From an uncultured Prevotellaceae bacterium (GTDB lineage: Bacteria; Bacteroidota; Bacteroidia; Bacteroidales; Bacteroidaceae), in contig OMXS01000001.1 in assembly GCA_900315095.1 (NCBI GenBank), forward strand, positions 207,310 to 271,309: DNA of 64,000 nt. The letters are read 5' to 3'. This document shows, in pieces, positions 16,646-24,611 of this stretch. The notes under the pieces are model-generated. The model had not been told where the DNA came from. It did not search any database and saw nothing but the letters and a program-made list of their open reading frames with translations. The position numbers and the translations under genes are program-made. Position 1 is the first letter of the stretch. Every line of letters starts with the position of its first letter.

Positions 16646-18382
16646 TTATCTTCCGCCGCCACCGCCGCCGCCAGATGAACCGCCGCCACCGCTAAACGAA
16701 GACCAACTGCTGTGGCCGCTGTTTGTTGAGCTGGCACGAGATGCATAACGCTCAATGGCGCTGGTGGTAGATGTATATATGGCGTCGCTGAACATATAGA
16801 CGATGTCTCCCTCCTGTGCTGCGTCAAGGTTCTTCGTGATGAGTGAAAGGTTGGAATACTCTGGCCAAATCTCTTTCATCTGCTTACGTACTGTGTCGGA
16901 AATACCGAAGAACTCGGCATATACCATGTACTCATCCCACAGGGGCACCTCATTCACGCAGCGTTCGTTCAACAGCGTGAAGTCCTTAAGGAACGACTTC
17001 AGACCGTATAGTTCGGCTGCATGTTTCTCCAAATATTCCTTGTTGCGCTTCGGTTTCAGCAAGTCCATGAAACTCTTAACGAAAGAATAGTTGCTCTTTT
17101 GTCTGCACCACGTCTTAAACTCATTAGGTTGCAGCACAAGGTCGCTGCCCGATGCTAATGTAAGGAGTCTGAGCAGATGCTGGCACAGACGGTCGTCGCC
17201 CTTCTTCTGTTTGTCTATCGTCTCCAGCGGTTTGTCTATTCTGAGCATGTCGTGCATCTTGTTCTTGTACTCCTGCTGCACAATGCTGACGTCACCATGC
17301 GATATAAGACGCAACAAGAGGGCACCAATCACCTTCTCGTCGTCCATGCCCCAGAAGTAGCTTAACTCGTCAACAACCATCTTGTTGTCTATAATCGACC
17401 ACTCAGGCTTCACGTCGCGCCAGTAGTTTGGCTTGTTTACGCCCAGTCGCCTACGCTTAAGATATTTGCGAAGCGGCGAGAGACTGAATACCCACCATGC
17501 GACAAGAATGCCTAAGTAAATGCAATATGCCAGGAAAGTTGTGATGGGTCCCATTAAGAAAAATATCAAGATGGCAACCAGAATGAACGCTATCACCATC
17601 ACCCAACCCCAGAAACCGAGGTCATCATCTTCGAAATCGCTGCCATCAAGGGCACGCTGCTTGCGGTCGGCCCATGATTCTGAGGCTTTCACTTGTGGTT
17701 GGAACACTCCTTTGTCGAACTCGAGCATCACTATGATACGGCTACCGCTGTCGAGCGGACCATTGGGAGTGACCACTATATTGCTGTCGACATCAAACTC
17801 AATGCGCCCTTCATATCCGAACGCCCACCGCCGGGTGTTTGCCTCGGAGATGTTTATGGAGTCAGCGGTGCTAATGACTACCTGCGCCTTATGTATGTCG
17901 CAGTCCATGTCAACGAAGCAATGGTTGAAACCATCATGGGTATCGTAGGACTGTACAAGTCCCGTAAGGACATATCTCACGATGTAAACGTGCTGGCCAT
18001 AGTCGCCAAAACCCCAACATATCTCTTGCCCGTTGTTGCTCAGTCCGCACTTTCCGGTCTTCTCCTTGCGGCTTGCATCGATGTTCCATGCGCCAAGTGT
18101 CTCGTAACGTTGCAGTCCCTCATGACCTGGAACGTATCCTTCCACCTCAAGTTGGGTGATTTTCATGGCGCCAAGACCACGATGCGCAACATACCACTCG
18201 GTCTTTGCATCTTCATCGTTAACATCAATGTCCCACCTCTCTTCTATCTGCGCAGAACCGTCTTTCTGTAGAATAACCTTTATATCAAGTTTTTCCACAG
18301 TGCTGGCCATGCTGCTTACCGCAGGCATTGCTGCTGACAATAATATTAAGAGGAGTGTTTGTATACTGTTTTTAATGTACAT
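16646..18382 (-). CDS. DUF2207-type membrane protein with Gly-rich tail (third in row)
   Basis: A 578-residue protein with a signal peptide and an extracytoplasmic DUF2207 domain (about residues 28-225; DIKVILQKDGSAQIEERWD at its start). Hydrophobic segments lie near residues 260-315 (FWGWVMVIAFILVAILIFFL and following). A cytoplasmic helical region follows, ending in a glycine-rich tail (SSFSGGGGSSGGGGGGGR). The Gly-rich end after a DUF2207 core is a known feature of this poorly characterised family, often found with LemA. It is the only canonical member of the three paralogues here. The gene is 28 bases after the second paralogue. Confidence 0.8.
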   Translation of the reverse strand: MYIKNSIQTLLLILLSAAMPAVSSMASTVEKLDIKVILQKDGSAQIEERWDIDVNDEDAKTEWYVAHRGLGAMKITQLEVEGYVPGHEGLQRYETLGAWNIDASRKEKTGKCGLSNNGQEICWGFGDYGQHVYIVRYVLTGLVQSYDTHDGFNHCFVDMDCDIHKAQVVISTADSINISEANTRRWAFGYEGRIEFDVDSNIVVTPNGPLDSGSRIIVMLEFDKGVFQPQVKASESWADRKQRALDGSDFEDDDLGFWGWVMVIAFILVAILIFFLMGPITTFLAYCIYLGILVAWWVFSLSPLRKYLKRRRLGVNKPNYWRDVKPEWSIIDNKMVVDELSYFWGMDDEKVIGALLLRLISHGDVSIVQQEYKNKMHDMLRIDKPLETIDKQKKGDDRLCQHLLRLLTLASGSDLVLQPNEFKTWCRQKSNYSFVKSFMDLLKPKRNKEYLEKHAAELYGLKSFLKDFTLLNERCVNEVPLWDEYMVYAEFFGISDTVRKQMKEIWPEYSNLSLITKNLDAAQEGDIVYMFSDAIYTSTTSAIERYASRASSTNSGHSSWSSFSGGGGSSGGGGGGGR

Positions 18383-18409
18383 TCTTAAAATATATAAGCG
18401 TTAATAATA

Positions 18410-19948
18410 TCATTTCCCATAACTGAACACATCAGGAACACGGGCGATGCGCCATGCAAGGTCGTTGAACTGCAAGAAGTCAGGATATGCCTCGCGGAAG
18501 TTCTTCGACACTTTATCGGCGATGCCGAACAACTGGGCATAGACCATATATTCACGCCATAGGGGCAGTTCGCGTATTCCTCTTTCACCGATGTATGTGA
18601 ACTCGAGCAAGAACTTGCGCAAACCGTATAGTTGCTCAAGGTCTTTATCGGATATCTTTTTCTTCATTCCGGCAACCTCGATGTCTTTCATTATCTCGCC
18701 ATGCGGTGCATATTTGTCGCGCATGTACAGTTCTAGTTCGCGCGTTTGCAGTATTCGGTCGGGACCAGCAGCATCAACCAGCGTGTTATACAAACTGCGT
18801 TCCAAATGCTCGTCGGGACTTGGAGAAGGCAACGAGTGCCACTCTAGCAATCTCAACACATGCTGAGGTTCGGCTCCATAAACAGGTTCCACCATCTCTG
18901 AAGATGCCGCTCCACGATGGATAAGCCGCAGAATGAGTGCCCCGAGGATGCCATCCTGCGGGGGATTGAGGTGGGATGTGGTCCTTACCAATGCCATATT
19001 TGCAAGTGCGAGTGAACCATCGAGAGGCAAATCACGATACCATTGCGCTTTGCTATGTAGTGACTTGCGCTTCAACCACTTTCGGAGTGGATATAGAGTA
19101 AAGACATACCGAATGCGTGACCATAGTTTCTTGCCACCATAGAGCAGGATGACGACAGCAGCAACGAAACCGAATAACGAACCCCAAGCAAGGATCTTCT
19201 CGAGTGTGTCCTTCCAGTCGCGTATCTCATAGTCGCGTATTCCGCTTACCCATAACGACTTATAATAGCCTATGCCAGTCTCTTTCTCGGGGCTGAAAGC
19301 CATTGGAGTGAACTTCGCTATGACCATCAGACTGTCATCGTTGGTCATTGGCACCATGTCATCTACAATCTCATGTGACGATGCCAGCACCTTTCCGCCC
19401 TCGAAAAGCGCCCTTCCCTTGACTCCAACTGTGCGCACCGTGGCGAAATTGCTTGTCAGATTACCCTTCTCGTTCTTCATAATGAAGTTGATGCGGTGGG
19501 CTCTTGGCTCTGTGGGACGTAGTACTGTGACTACGAAATTGTTGCAAAGGAAACCTTTCTTCACAAGCGACCGCAGGGTATAGCGCAACACATAGACGTG
19601 CTTTGTCCCTGGGATTGTTGCCCAAGAAATGCGCGCCGTAGAACCCGTCTGCTTGAGAATAAACTGTCCCACACTTGGTTTGTCTGCTGTTGCAGAGACA
19701 TCTGTGAAGGCGCTGTCTTTCTCGTTGGACATCGTGAGGTCTTCTATGGCGGTACCATCCCAGAGTCCCATCTCGATGCTGAATGGTATCGATGCGGGCG
19801 ACTCCATCCATACGCGCGTCATAACATCAGCATCGCCGTTCTTCTTCAGCGTCATTTCAGTCTCAATAAGTTCAACATTGAGGTCTGCATGGGCACCGAT
19901 GGTTATCAGCGATACAAGCAAGGTGAGGATGTAGCGGCAGTATCTCAT
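18410..19948 (-). CDS. DUF2207-like membrane protein, divergent (second in row)
   Basis: A 512-residue protein with the same architecture as its downstream neighbour. The signal peptide is MRYCRYILTLLVSLITIGAHA, and the extracytoplasmic domain starts NVELIETEMTLKKNGDADVM. One clear TM segment lies near residue 265 (LFGFVAAVVILLYGG). The soluble C-terminal region ends with the shared LPLWREYMVYAQLFGIADKV block. The Gly-rich tail is absent; it stops at PDVFSYGK. The shared blocks YPLRKWLKRK, ALILRLIHRGAAS and LYGLRKFLLEFT match the third paralogue, so these arose by duplication. Role unknown. Confidence 0.72.
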   Translation of the reverse strand: MRYCRYILTLLVSLITIGAHADLNVELIETEMTLKKNGDADVMTRVWMESPASIPFSIEMGLWDGTAIEDLTMSNEKDSAFTDVSATADKPSVGQFILKQTGSTARISWATIPGTKHVYVLRYTLRSLVKKGFLCNNFVVTVLRPTEPRAHRINFIMKNEKGNLTSNFATVRTVGVKGRALFEGGKVLASSHEIVDDMVPMTNDDSLMVIAKFTPMAFSPEKETGIGYYKSLWVSGIRDYEIRDWKDTLEKILAWGSLFGFVAAVVILLYGGKKLWSRIRYVFTLYPLRKWLKRKSLHSKAQWYRDLPLDGSLALANMALVRTTSHLNPPQDGILGALILRLIHRGAASSEMVEPVYGAEPQHVLRLLEWHSLPSPSPDEHLERSLYNTLVDAAGPDRILQTRELELYMRDKYAPHGEIMKDIEVAGMKKKISDKDLEQLYGLRKFLLEFTYIGERGIRELPLWREYMVYAQLFGIADKVSKNFREAYPDFLQFNDLAWRIARVPDVFSYGK

Positions 19949-19955
19949 AATCTAA

Positions 19956-21533
19956 CTAGTTCAGCGGTTCGTCGAGATTTTCATGAATGATGCGCGCAAT
20001 GGGCAGCAAACCGAAGGAGCGAATGCCCTGAATGTTGACACATGGCGACGCAATGGCTGCCGCACGGGCAACACTCTTCACCATGTCTCGTCTTCTTGAG
20101 GACTCTGCAAGCATGAGAGGAACACCGCTAAGTTTTCCTTGGCGGCGCATTAGTTCAAGCACATTGCGCAACACCTTGCCCTCGATGCCGAACAGACAGG
20201 CAAAGGCAACATAGTCGCCCCATAGTCGCGAGAGGTCGAGTGACGGGTCGGCGCCGTGCTTTATATTCTTAAGATAGCGGCGGAATGCCGAGATTTGGCG
20301 TATTGGCTCTTTCTTCCGCTTGTTCAGTTTCACGTCCGTGCGCAGCAGGAACATCAGTTCTTCCGATGCTTTAAGTGCCTTGTCGCGGTTGGTTTTATTG
20401 TAAGCGTTTGACGATGTGTCGCCAAAGATTGACTTCATCGTGCTCCATGCGGTCACCGACTGGTTCTTTTTGTCGGGCACAGAGGTGATGATGTCATACA
20501 TATATTGCATCATGCGGCGGTCCATACCGTCGCCCGTGCCTCCCTGCCATGTGGGCATCAGCGTCACCTTTCCACTCTGGTCGATACCGAGGGAGAGGTC
20601 GCCGTGTGCCACCATGCGCCATATCATCGCCTTCCATAGTTTGGCCTTCATACCCCAGCGCACAGGAGTGATCTGGCGGCGCAGCATTTGTGTCTCCACC
20701 AGTCCTCCCATCATGGGCAGGTATTTCGATTTCTTGAAACTGAAACTTGAGTATTTTATGCGTTTCAGCAACCGTCGCAGGTGCTTCAAGGTGACGACAT
20801 CCCACAAGAAGAAGATGGCGTTGAAGAACCACATTACTATGTAACCGCCAAGACCGACGTCCACCTTAAAATAAACAAAGAAACCCAACGGCAACACCAC
20901 CATAGTAATCATGAGCAACGCCATGCCAAAGGTGATGGGCAAATCCTTATCGTATTTGTAGAAATGGGATGACGTCAGGTCGTCCTTGGAAGTATTCTCG
21001 GTTTCGTCAGTTGTGGCCTTTGCCGTGTCTGTCTCGGGGCTTTCGACGGATGGTTCATTCTTCTTTGCAGCAGGGACTTTCGCCAGAAATCCACGATTCA
21101 ACGTGCCTTCAATGCGTATCTCAGCATCGTCGCTGACGCTCGAAGATAATAATCCGATGTAACCATCGTCCTTGAAAGGCACGCGGTAGTCTATTCCCGT
21201 GAGTCTAAACTGGGCATTTGCCTTGCTGATGTTCTGCTTGTCGTTATAGTAAGACACCAGAACTTTCAGACTCTTCATGCCGTTGTGAGCGCCACTTTTC
21301 AACAAAAGAATGCTCAGGGTGTCGCTATCGGCGGTGTAACCCGTCACGCCTGGGACCATCTTGCTTGGCTCACTTTCTTTCTCTTCTTGCCCGTCATAAA
21401 GTCTGCTCTCGGCAACATACACCTTGCCGTCATCTCTCAAAAGGAGCACAAAGGTGCATGCATACCGCCGCTGGGCGTGCATTGAGAGCACACCCAGCAA
21501 CAATATAACGGTTAAAAAGAGAAAACGCCTCAT
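19956..21533 (-). CDS. DUF2207-like membrane protein, most divergent (first in row)
   Basis: A 525-residue protein with a signal peptide (MRRFLFLTVILLLGVLSMHA) and an extracytoplasmic beta-rich region. A Glu/Thr-rich linker lies near residues 155-180. Two or three TM segments follow near 205-250 (FGMALLMITMVVLPLGFFVY and GGYIVMWFFNAIFFLW). The soluble C-terminal region keeps KAMIWRMVAHGDLSL and LWGDYVAFACLFGIEGKV, corresponding to the paralogues. It has no Gly-rich tail. It is 15 bases after lemA and 7 bases before the next gene, so a single transcript is likely. The family assignment rests on shared architecture with the two genes that follow. Confidence 0.65.
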   Translation of the reverse strand: MRRFLFLTVILLLGVLSMHAQRRYACTFVLLLRDDGKVYVAESRLYDGQEEKESEPSKMVPGVTGYTADSDTLSILLLKSGAHNGMKSLKVLVSYYNDKQNISKANAQFRLTGIDYRVPFKDDGYIGLLSSSVSDDAEIRIEGTLNRGFLAKVPAAKKNEPSVESPETDTAKATTDETENTSKDDLTSSHFYKYDKDLPITFGMALLMITMVVLPLGFFVYFKVDVGLGGYIVMWFFNAIFFLWDVVTLKHLRRLLKRIKYSSFSFKKSKYLPMMGGLVETQMLRRQITPVRWGMKAKLWKAMIWRMVAHGDLSLGIDQSGKVTLMPTWQGGTGDGMDRRMMQYMYDIITSVPDKKNQSVTAWSTMKSIFGDTSSNAYNKTNRDKALKASEELMFLLRTDVKLNKRKKEPIRQISAFRRYLKNIKHGADPSLDLSRLWGDYVAFACLFGIEGKVLRNVLELMRRQGKLSGVPLMLAESSRRRDMVKSVARAAAIASPCVNIQGIRSFGLLPIARIIHENLDEPLN

Positions 21534-21548
21534 GCCGCGGACGGTTTC

Positions 21549-22133
21549 TTATGAGAAGAGTTCGGGCATACTCTGTTTCTTCTCCTCGTCGGTCTCCAGA
21601 TATTCGCGCTCGCCGAAGTGGAGCAACGATGCTACGAATGATGACGGCCACTGGCGAACGTTACGGTTAAAGATGGTTACGGTGTCGTTGTAAACCATAC
21701 GGCTGACGCGCACGTTCTCCTCATACTGCTTCACACTGTTCTGTGTGTTGAGGAAGAGTTCCGATGCCTTCAACTCTGGATAGGCCTCGCTGATAACCAT
21801 GAGTCGGTTCATCACATCAGCAAGACCTGCTTGCTGGTTGCGTATGTCCTTTACTGTAGGGTTGCTACCGCCCACCTGTCGGCGTTGCTGGATGGTCTGA
21901 ATGATTGTCTCACTCTCGTGCTTGGCATATGCCGAAGCCGTCTTTGCCAATGCGAGGAGCGCGTCCCAACGGCTGTTCAACTGCACCTTGATGCTGCTGA
22001 GTGCGTTCTTGCACTTCTCGTCCATGTCAACAAACTGTCGCTGCATGTAGAAAATGTAAATAACAGCGACAATAACGAGCAGGAAAATTAGTCCTAGCAA
22101 TCCCCCTACTAATGTCATAATTACTGTACTCAT
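21549..22133 (-). CDS. lemA: LemA family protein
   Basis: A 194-residue protein with an N-terminal TM segment (about residues 6-29) and a periplasmic helical-bundle LemA domain. Typical blocks: FVDMDEKCKNALSSIKVQLNSRWD, the conserved YNDTVTIFNRNVRQWPS, and the C-terminal FGEREYLETDEEKKQSMPELF. LemA proteins have no established biochemical function but repeatedly neighbour DUF2207/TPM proteins. It is the first gene of the six-gene operon and has a good promoter box at 22175-22182. Confidence 0.92.
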   Translation of the reverse strand: MSTVIMTLVGGLLGLIFLLVIVAVIYIFYMQRQFVDMDEKCKNALSSIKVQLNSRWDALLALAKTASAYAKHESETIIQTIQQRRQVGGSNPTVKDIRNQQAGLADVMNRLMVISEAYPELKASELFLNTQNSVKQYEENVRVSRMVYNDTVTIFNRNVRQWPSSFVASLLHFGEREYLETDEEKKQSMPELFS

Positions 22134-22174
22134 ATTATTTTAAGTTTTAAGTTATATCCATTTGATAATCTCCG

Positions 22175-22182
22175 CAAAGATA
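22175..22182 (-). promoter_or_regulatory. Predicted -7 box of the lemA-DUF2207-caspase-GH53 operon
   Basis: CAAAGATA (minus strand TATCTTTG) fits TAnnTTTG and lies 41 bases upstream of the lemA ATG, inside the gap after the CAT-fold gene. It marks the start of a separate transcription unit. Confidence 0.55.
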
Positions 22183-22226
22183 ACTATTTTGGAAATAACT
22201 ACCAAATTTCTCACACAAAAACGATA

Positions 22227-22859
22227 TCACTCGTTTCCAAGACCGTCTATCAGTAGTTGAAGTCTTTTGAAAAACAATCCTATGTGATAACCGTCAATAA
22301 AGCGGTGGTTGGCGGAGAATGATATGTTCAGTTTCCAACGTCCGTCACACTCAACGTACTTGCCCCAGTTGATACGAGGGATGGCATCATCAGGGTTTTC
22401 CATGCCGGGGTTGGTTATACATGTGGCATCGAGGGATGGGGCACACGAGTAATACACCACATTGTCAATGTCGCCGAGACCGCCAAGAAACGATGTCTGA
22501 CCTGCTATTGCCCTTGATGTCTTCTCTACATACTCACGAAGAGAACCTTCAAAAGGAGCGGTATAACAATGGAATAATTGTTCTTCGGCTCTTTTATGAG
22601 TGAAGTTGGTTTCTATCCTGTCGTAACGTACCACCTTGCCGTCGACGATGCGTAAATGGAAATTCTCTATACTGTTTAGTGCTTCCGTCGCTAGATATAT
22701 GAGTGACAGATAAAATGAAATGCCGTTGCGTCGTTTATATTCTAAGAGTTTTGTAACATCAATATTCGCTGCCACAACATAGTGAGGTAGACGTTTGTTC
22801 GAGTAGAACTCATATATCTCTCGACGGTCCCAGTTCTTATAATCAATAGTTTTGTACAT
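22227..22859 (-). CDS. Chloramphenicol acetyltransferase-fold (CatA-type) acyltransferase
   Basis: A 210-residue cytoplasmic protein of the classical trimeric CAT family. The active-site block ISFSANHRFIDGYHIGLF carries the catalytic His185 and structural Asp189 (CAT motif HxxxDG). The first His of the usual HH pair is Asn184. FTHKRAEEQLFHCYTAPFEG and INWGKY are other family blocks. Many Bacteroidales carry such genes in the core genome without evident resistance, and acetylation of other small molecules is possible. It sits 15 bases behind a SusD gene, apparently as the third gene of that operon. Confidence 0.82.
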   Translation of the reverse strand: MYKTIDYKNWDRREIYEFYSNKRLPHYVVAANIDVTKLLEYKRRNGISFYLSLIYLATEALNSIENFHLRIVDGKVVRYDRIETNFTHKRAEEQLFHCYTAPFEGSLREYVEKTSRAIAGQTSFLGGLGDIDNVVYYSCAPSLDATCITNPGMENPDDAIPRINWGKYVECDGRWKLNISFSANHRFIDGYHIGLFFKRLQLLIDGLGNE

Positions 22860-22874
22860 AAGTATTCTGTAAAA

Positions 22875-24524
22875 CTAATATCCTGGGTTCTGCTTCCATG
22901 TGGGGTGCATTGTCATAAGGTCACCAGGGATGGGGAATACAGTCGTGGCGCCGCTGAGGTCGTTGTCTGTGGGCGTGTGCGCTGTGTATTCGTCACCGAA
23001 GATGCCGAAGCGTATCATATCGTTGCGACGCCATCCTTCCCATGCCAGTTCGAGGTAGCGCTCATGGAGGATGTTGTCGAGGGTTGCGGTGACTTTGGGC
23101 AGTCCAACTCTGTCTCTCACCATGAAGAGTTCATCGGAACCGTCTTGTCCGTTGCGCACCTTTGCCTCTGCCTTCATCAGCAGCACGTCAGCGTAGCGGA
23201 AGAGCACGATGTCGTTGTTGCAGGCGCGTCCGTCAGCATTGGCATTGGGGTCGGGGACATATTTATGAAGTCTTGCGCCAGCGGTCTTCTCATGTACGGT
23301 GCCAGTGATGTCCATGTCAACGTCCCATGGGTAATAAACCAGCGGTGTGACGCCGTCGTCTAGGAATACTTGCTTGCCGTTCTCAAACACCTCGTCAGCA
23401 TAGAATGTCTGGTAGAATCGAGGGTCAACATTGTCGGTATCATAGCCGAAAGCCTTCACAAGTTCGACGGTGGCACACATACCGTTTTCGGAGGAACCGC
23501 CAAGTGCAGCGCCGTGACATGAATGGCGAGAGCGGAACAGATAGATGTACCAATTGCTGTAACGTACGGGGTCCATAGGTATCACGAAGATGTTCTCTTC
23601 AGAAAATTCGTTGGTCACAGCGAAGTTGCTTGAGAATGGTCGTTCCAGTTGGTAGCCATAACCTTTGAATTGGTCGCAGTAGTTTATGCAAGCCTCCCAT
23701 GCATTGTATGTCTTGTCATCGATTGTGAACTTCATGTCCTCACCTTTCAGCACGGGAGCATTGGTCCAGTTGTCGTTGCAATATACCTCGGCGTTAAGCA
23801 TTAACTTGGCAAGGAGAAACAGCGCAACGGGTCTTGTGACGCGTCCGTAGTTAGGTCCGAGATGGTTGCTCTTATCTGGTATGAGAAGCGGAAAAGCGTC
23901 TTGGAGTTCGTTGACGCAGAAGTGGAATACCTCGCTACGCTTCGACTGCACGATGTCTTCGGTCTTCACCTTTGTGCTTGTCATTATGGGTACGTTGCCG
24001 AAGAGGTCCATGATGTAGAAGTGATACATGGCGCGTATGGCACGCAGCTCGGCGCGGTATTTCTGCAGGTCGATGTCAGTATTTGCCGTCGGCATGGCGT
24101 CAATCTTCTCTATGAATTTGTTGGAGAGCATCACTACCTGATAGAGATAGTCCCACATGTCTTTCATTGATGCTGTTCCAGGAGTCCAGGTGTGTGTGAA
24201 CAGCGTCTCCCAGAATCCTCCATCGTACCAGTCGGATGCACGTATCGGCGCTATAGCCTCGTCGGTGGTGAGGGAGTTGAAGTCGAACACTCCGCGTCCT
24301 GTTCCCTGCAGTCCCCGTGAGTCGCTGTTACCGCCGATATAGTTGTACATTGCCAGCACACCGTTGTTCAGTATATCAGTTTTTGTGGCGTATGCCTCTT
24401 CCTCAGTGAGCGAGCCTTTCGCTTCTTCCTCGAGAAAATTAGAGCATGCGGAAAGTGCTGCAGCAGCAATGGGTAAAAGTGCAACTGCGAATATCTTTAT
24501 TGTCTTTTTCATTATTTTGTTCAT
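22875..24524 (-). CDS. SusD/RagB-family outer-membrane nutrient-binding lipoprotein
   Basis: A 549-residue surface lipoprotein that caps its partner SusC transporter. The lipobox LSAC is at residues 24-27 after the hydrophobic stretch. The N-terminal SusD-like TPR region has ATKTDILNNGVLAMYNYIGG and LRAIRAMYHFYIMDLFGNVPI. The C-terminal RagB block has IVLFRYADVLLMKAEAKVRNG and the conserved ILHERYLELAWEGWRRNDMIRFG. Met5 (24512) is an alternative start. It is 87 bases downstream of its SusC partner and followed by the CAT-fold gene. No glycosidase lies in this operon, so the ligand is unknown and need not be a glycan. Confidence 0.9.
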   Translation of the reverse strand: MNKIMKKTIKIFAVALLPIAAAALSACSNFLEEEAKGSLTEEEAYATKTDILNNGVLAMYNYIGGNSDSRGLQGTGRGVFDFNSLTTDEAIAPIRASDWYDGGFWETLFTHTWTPGTASMKDMWDYLYQVVMLSNKFIEKIDAMPTANTDIDLQKYRAELRAIRAMYHFYIMDLFGNVPIMTSTKVKTEDIVQSKRSEVFHFCVNELQDAFPLLIPDKSNHLGPNYGRVTRPVALFLLAKLMLNAEVYCNDNWTNAPVLKGEDMKFTIDDKTYNAWEACINYCDQFKGYGYQLERPFSSNFAVTNEFSEENIFVIPMDPVRYSNWYIYLFRSRHSCHGAALGGSSENGMCATVELVKAFGYDTDNVDPRFYQTFYADEVFENGKQVFLDDGVTPLVYYPWDVDMDITGTVHEKTAGARLHKYVPDPNANADGRACNNDIVLFRYADVLLMKAEAKVRNGQDGSDELFMVRDRVGLPKVTATLDNILHERYLELAWEGWRRNDMIRFGIFGDEYTAHTPTDNDLSGATTVFPIPGDLMTMHPTWKQNPGY

Positions 24525-24611
24525 GTGTTTATCTTAATATATGTTTATAGCTTACGATTTAGTGCTTAGTGTGTTTACCAACACCTACCACCTATCACCC
24601 AACACCCGTTT

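Noticed and set aside
22227-22859. Chloramphenicol resistance gene
   Set aside because: The fold and catalytic His are present, but the HH pair is NH and the gene is embedded in a SusCD operon rather than a mobile element, so resistance cannot be claimed.
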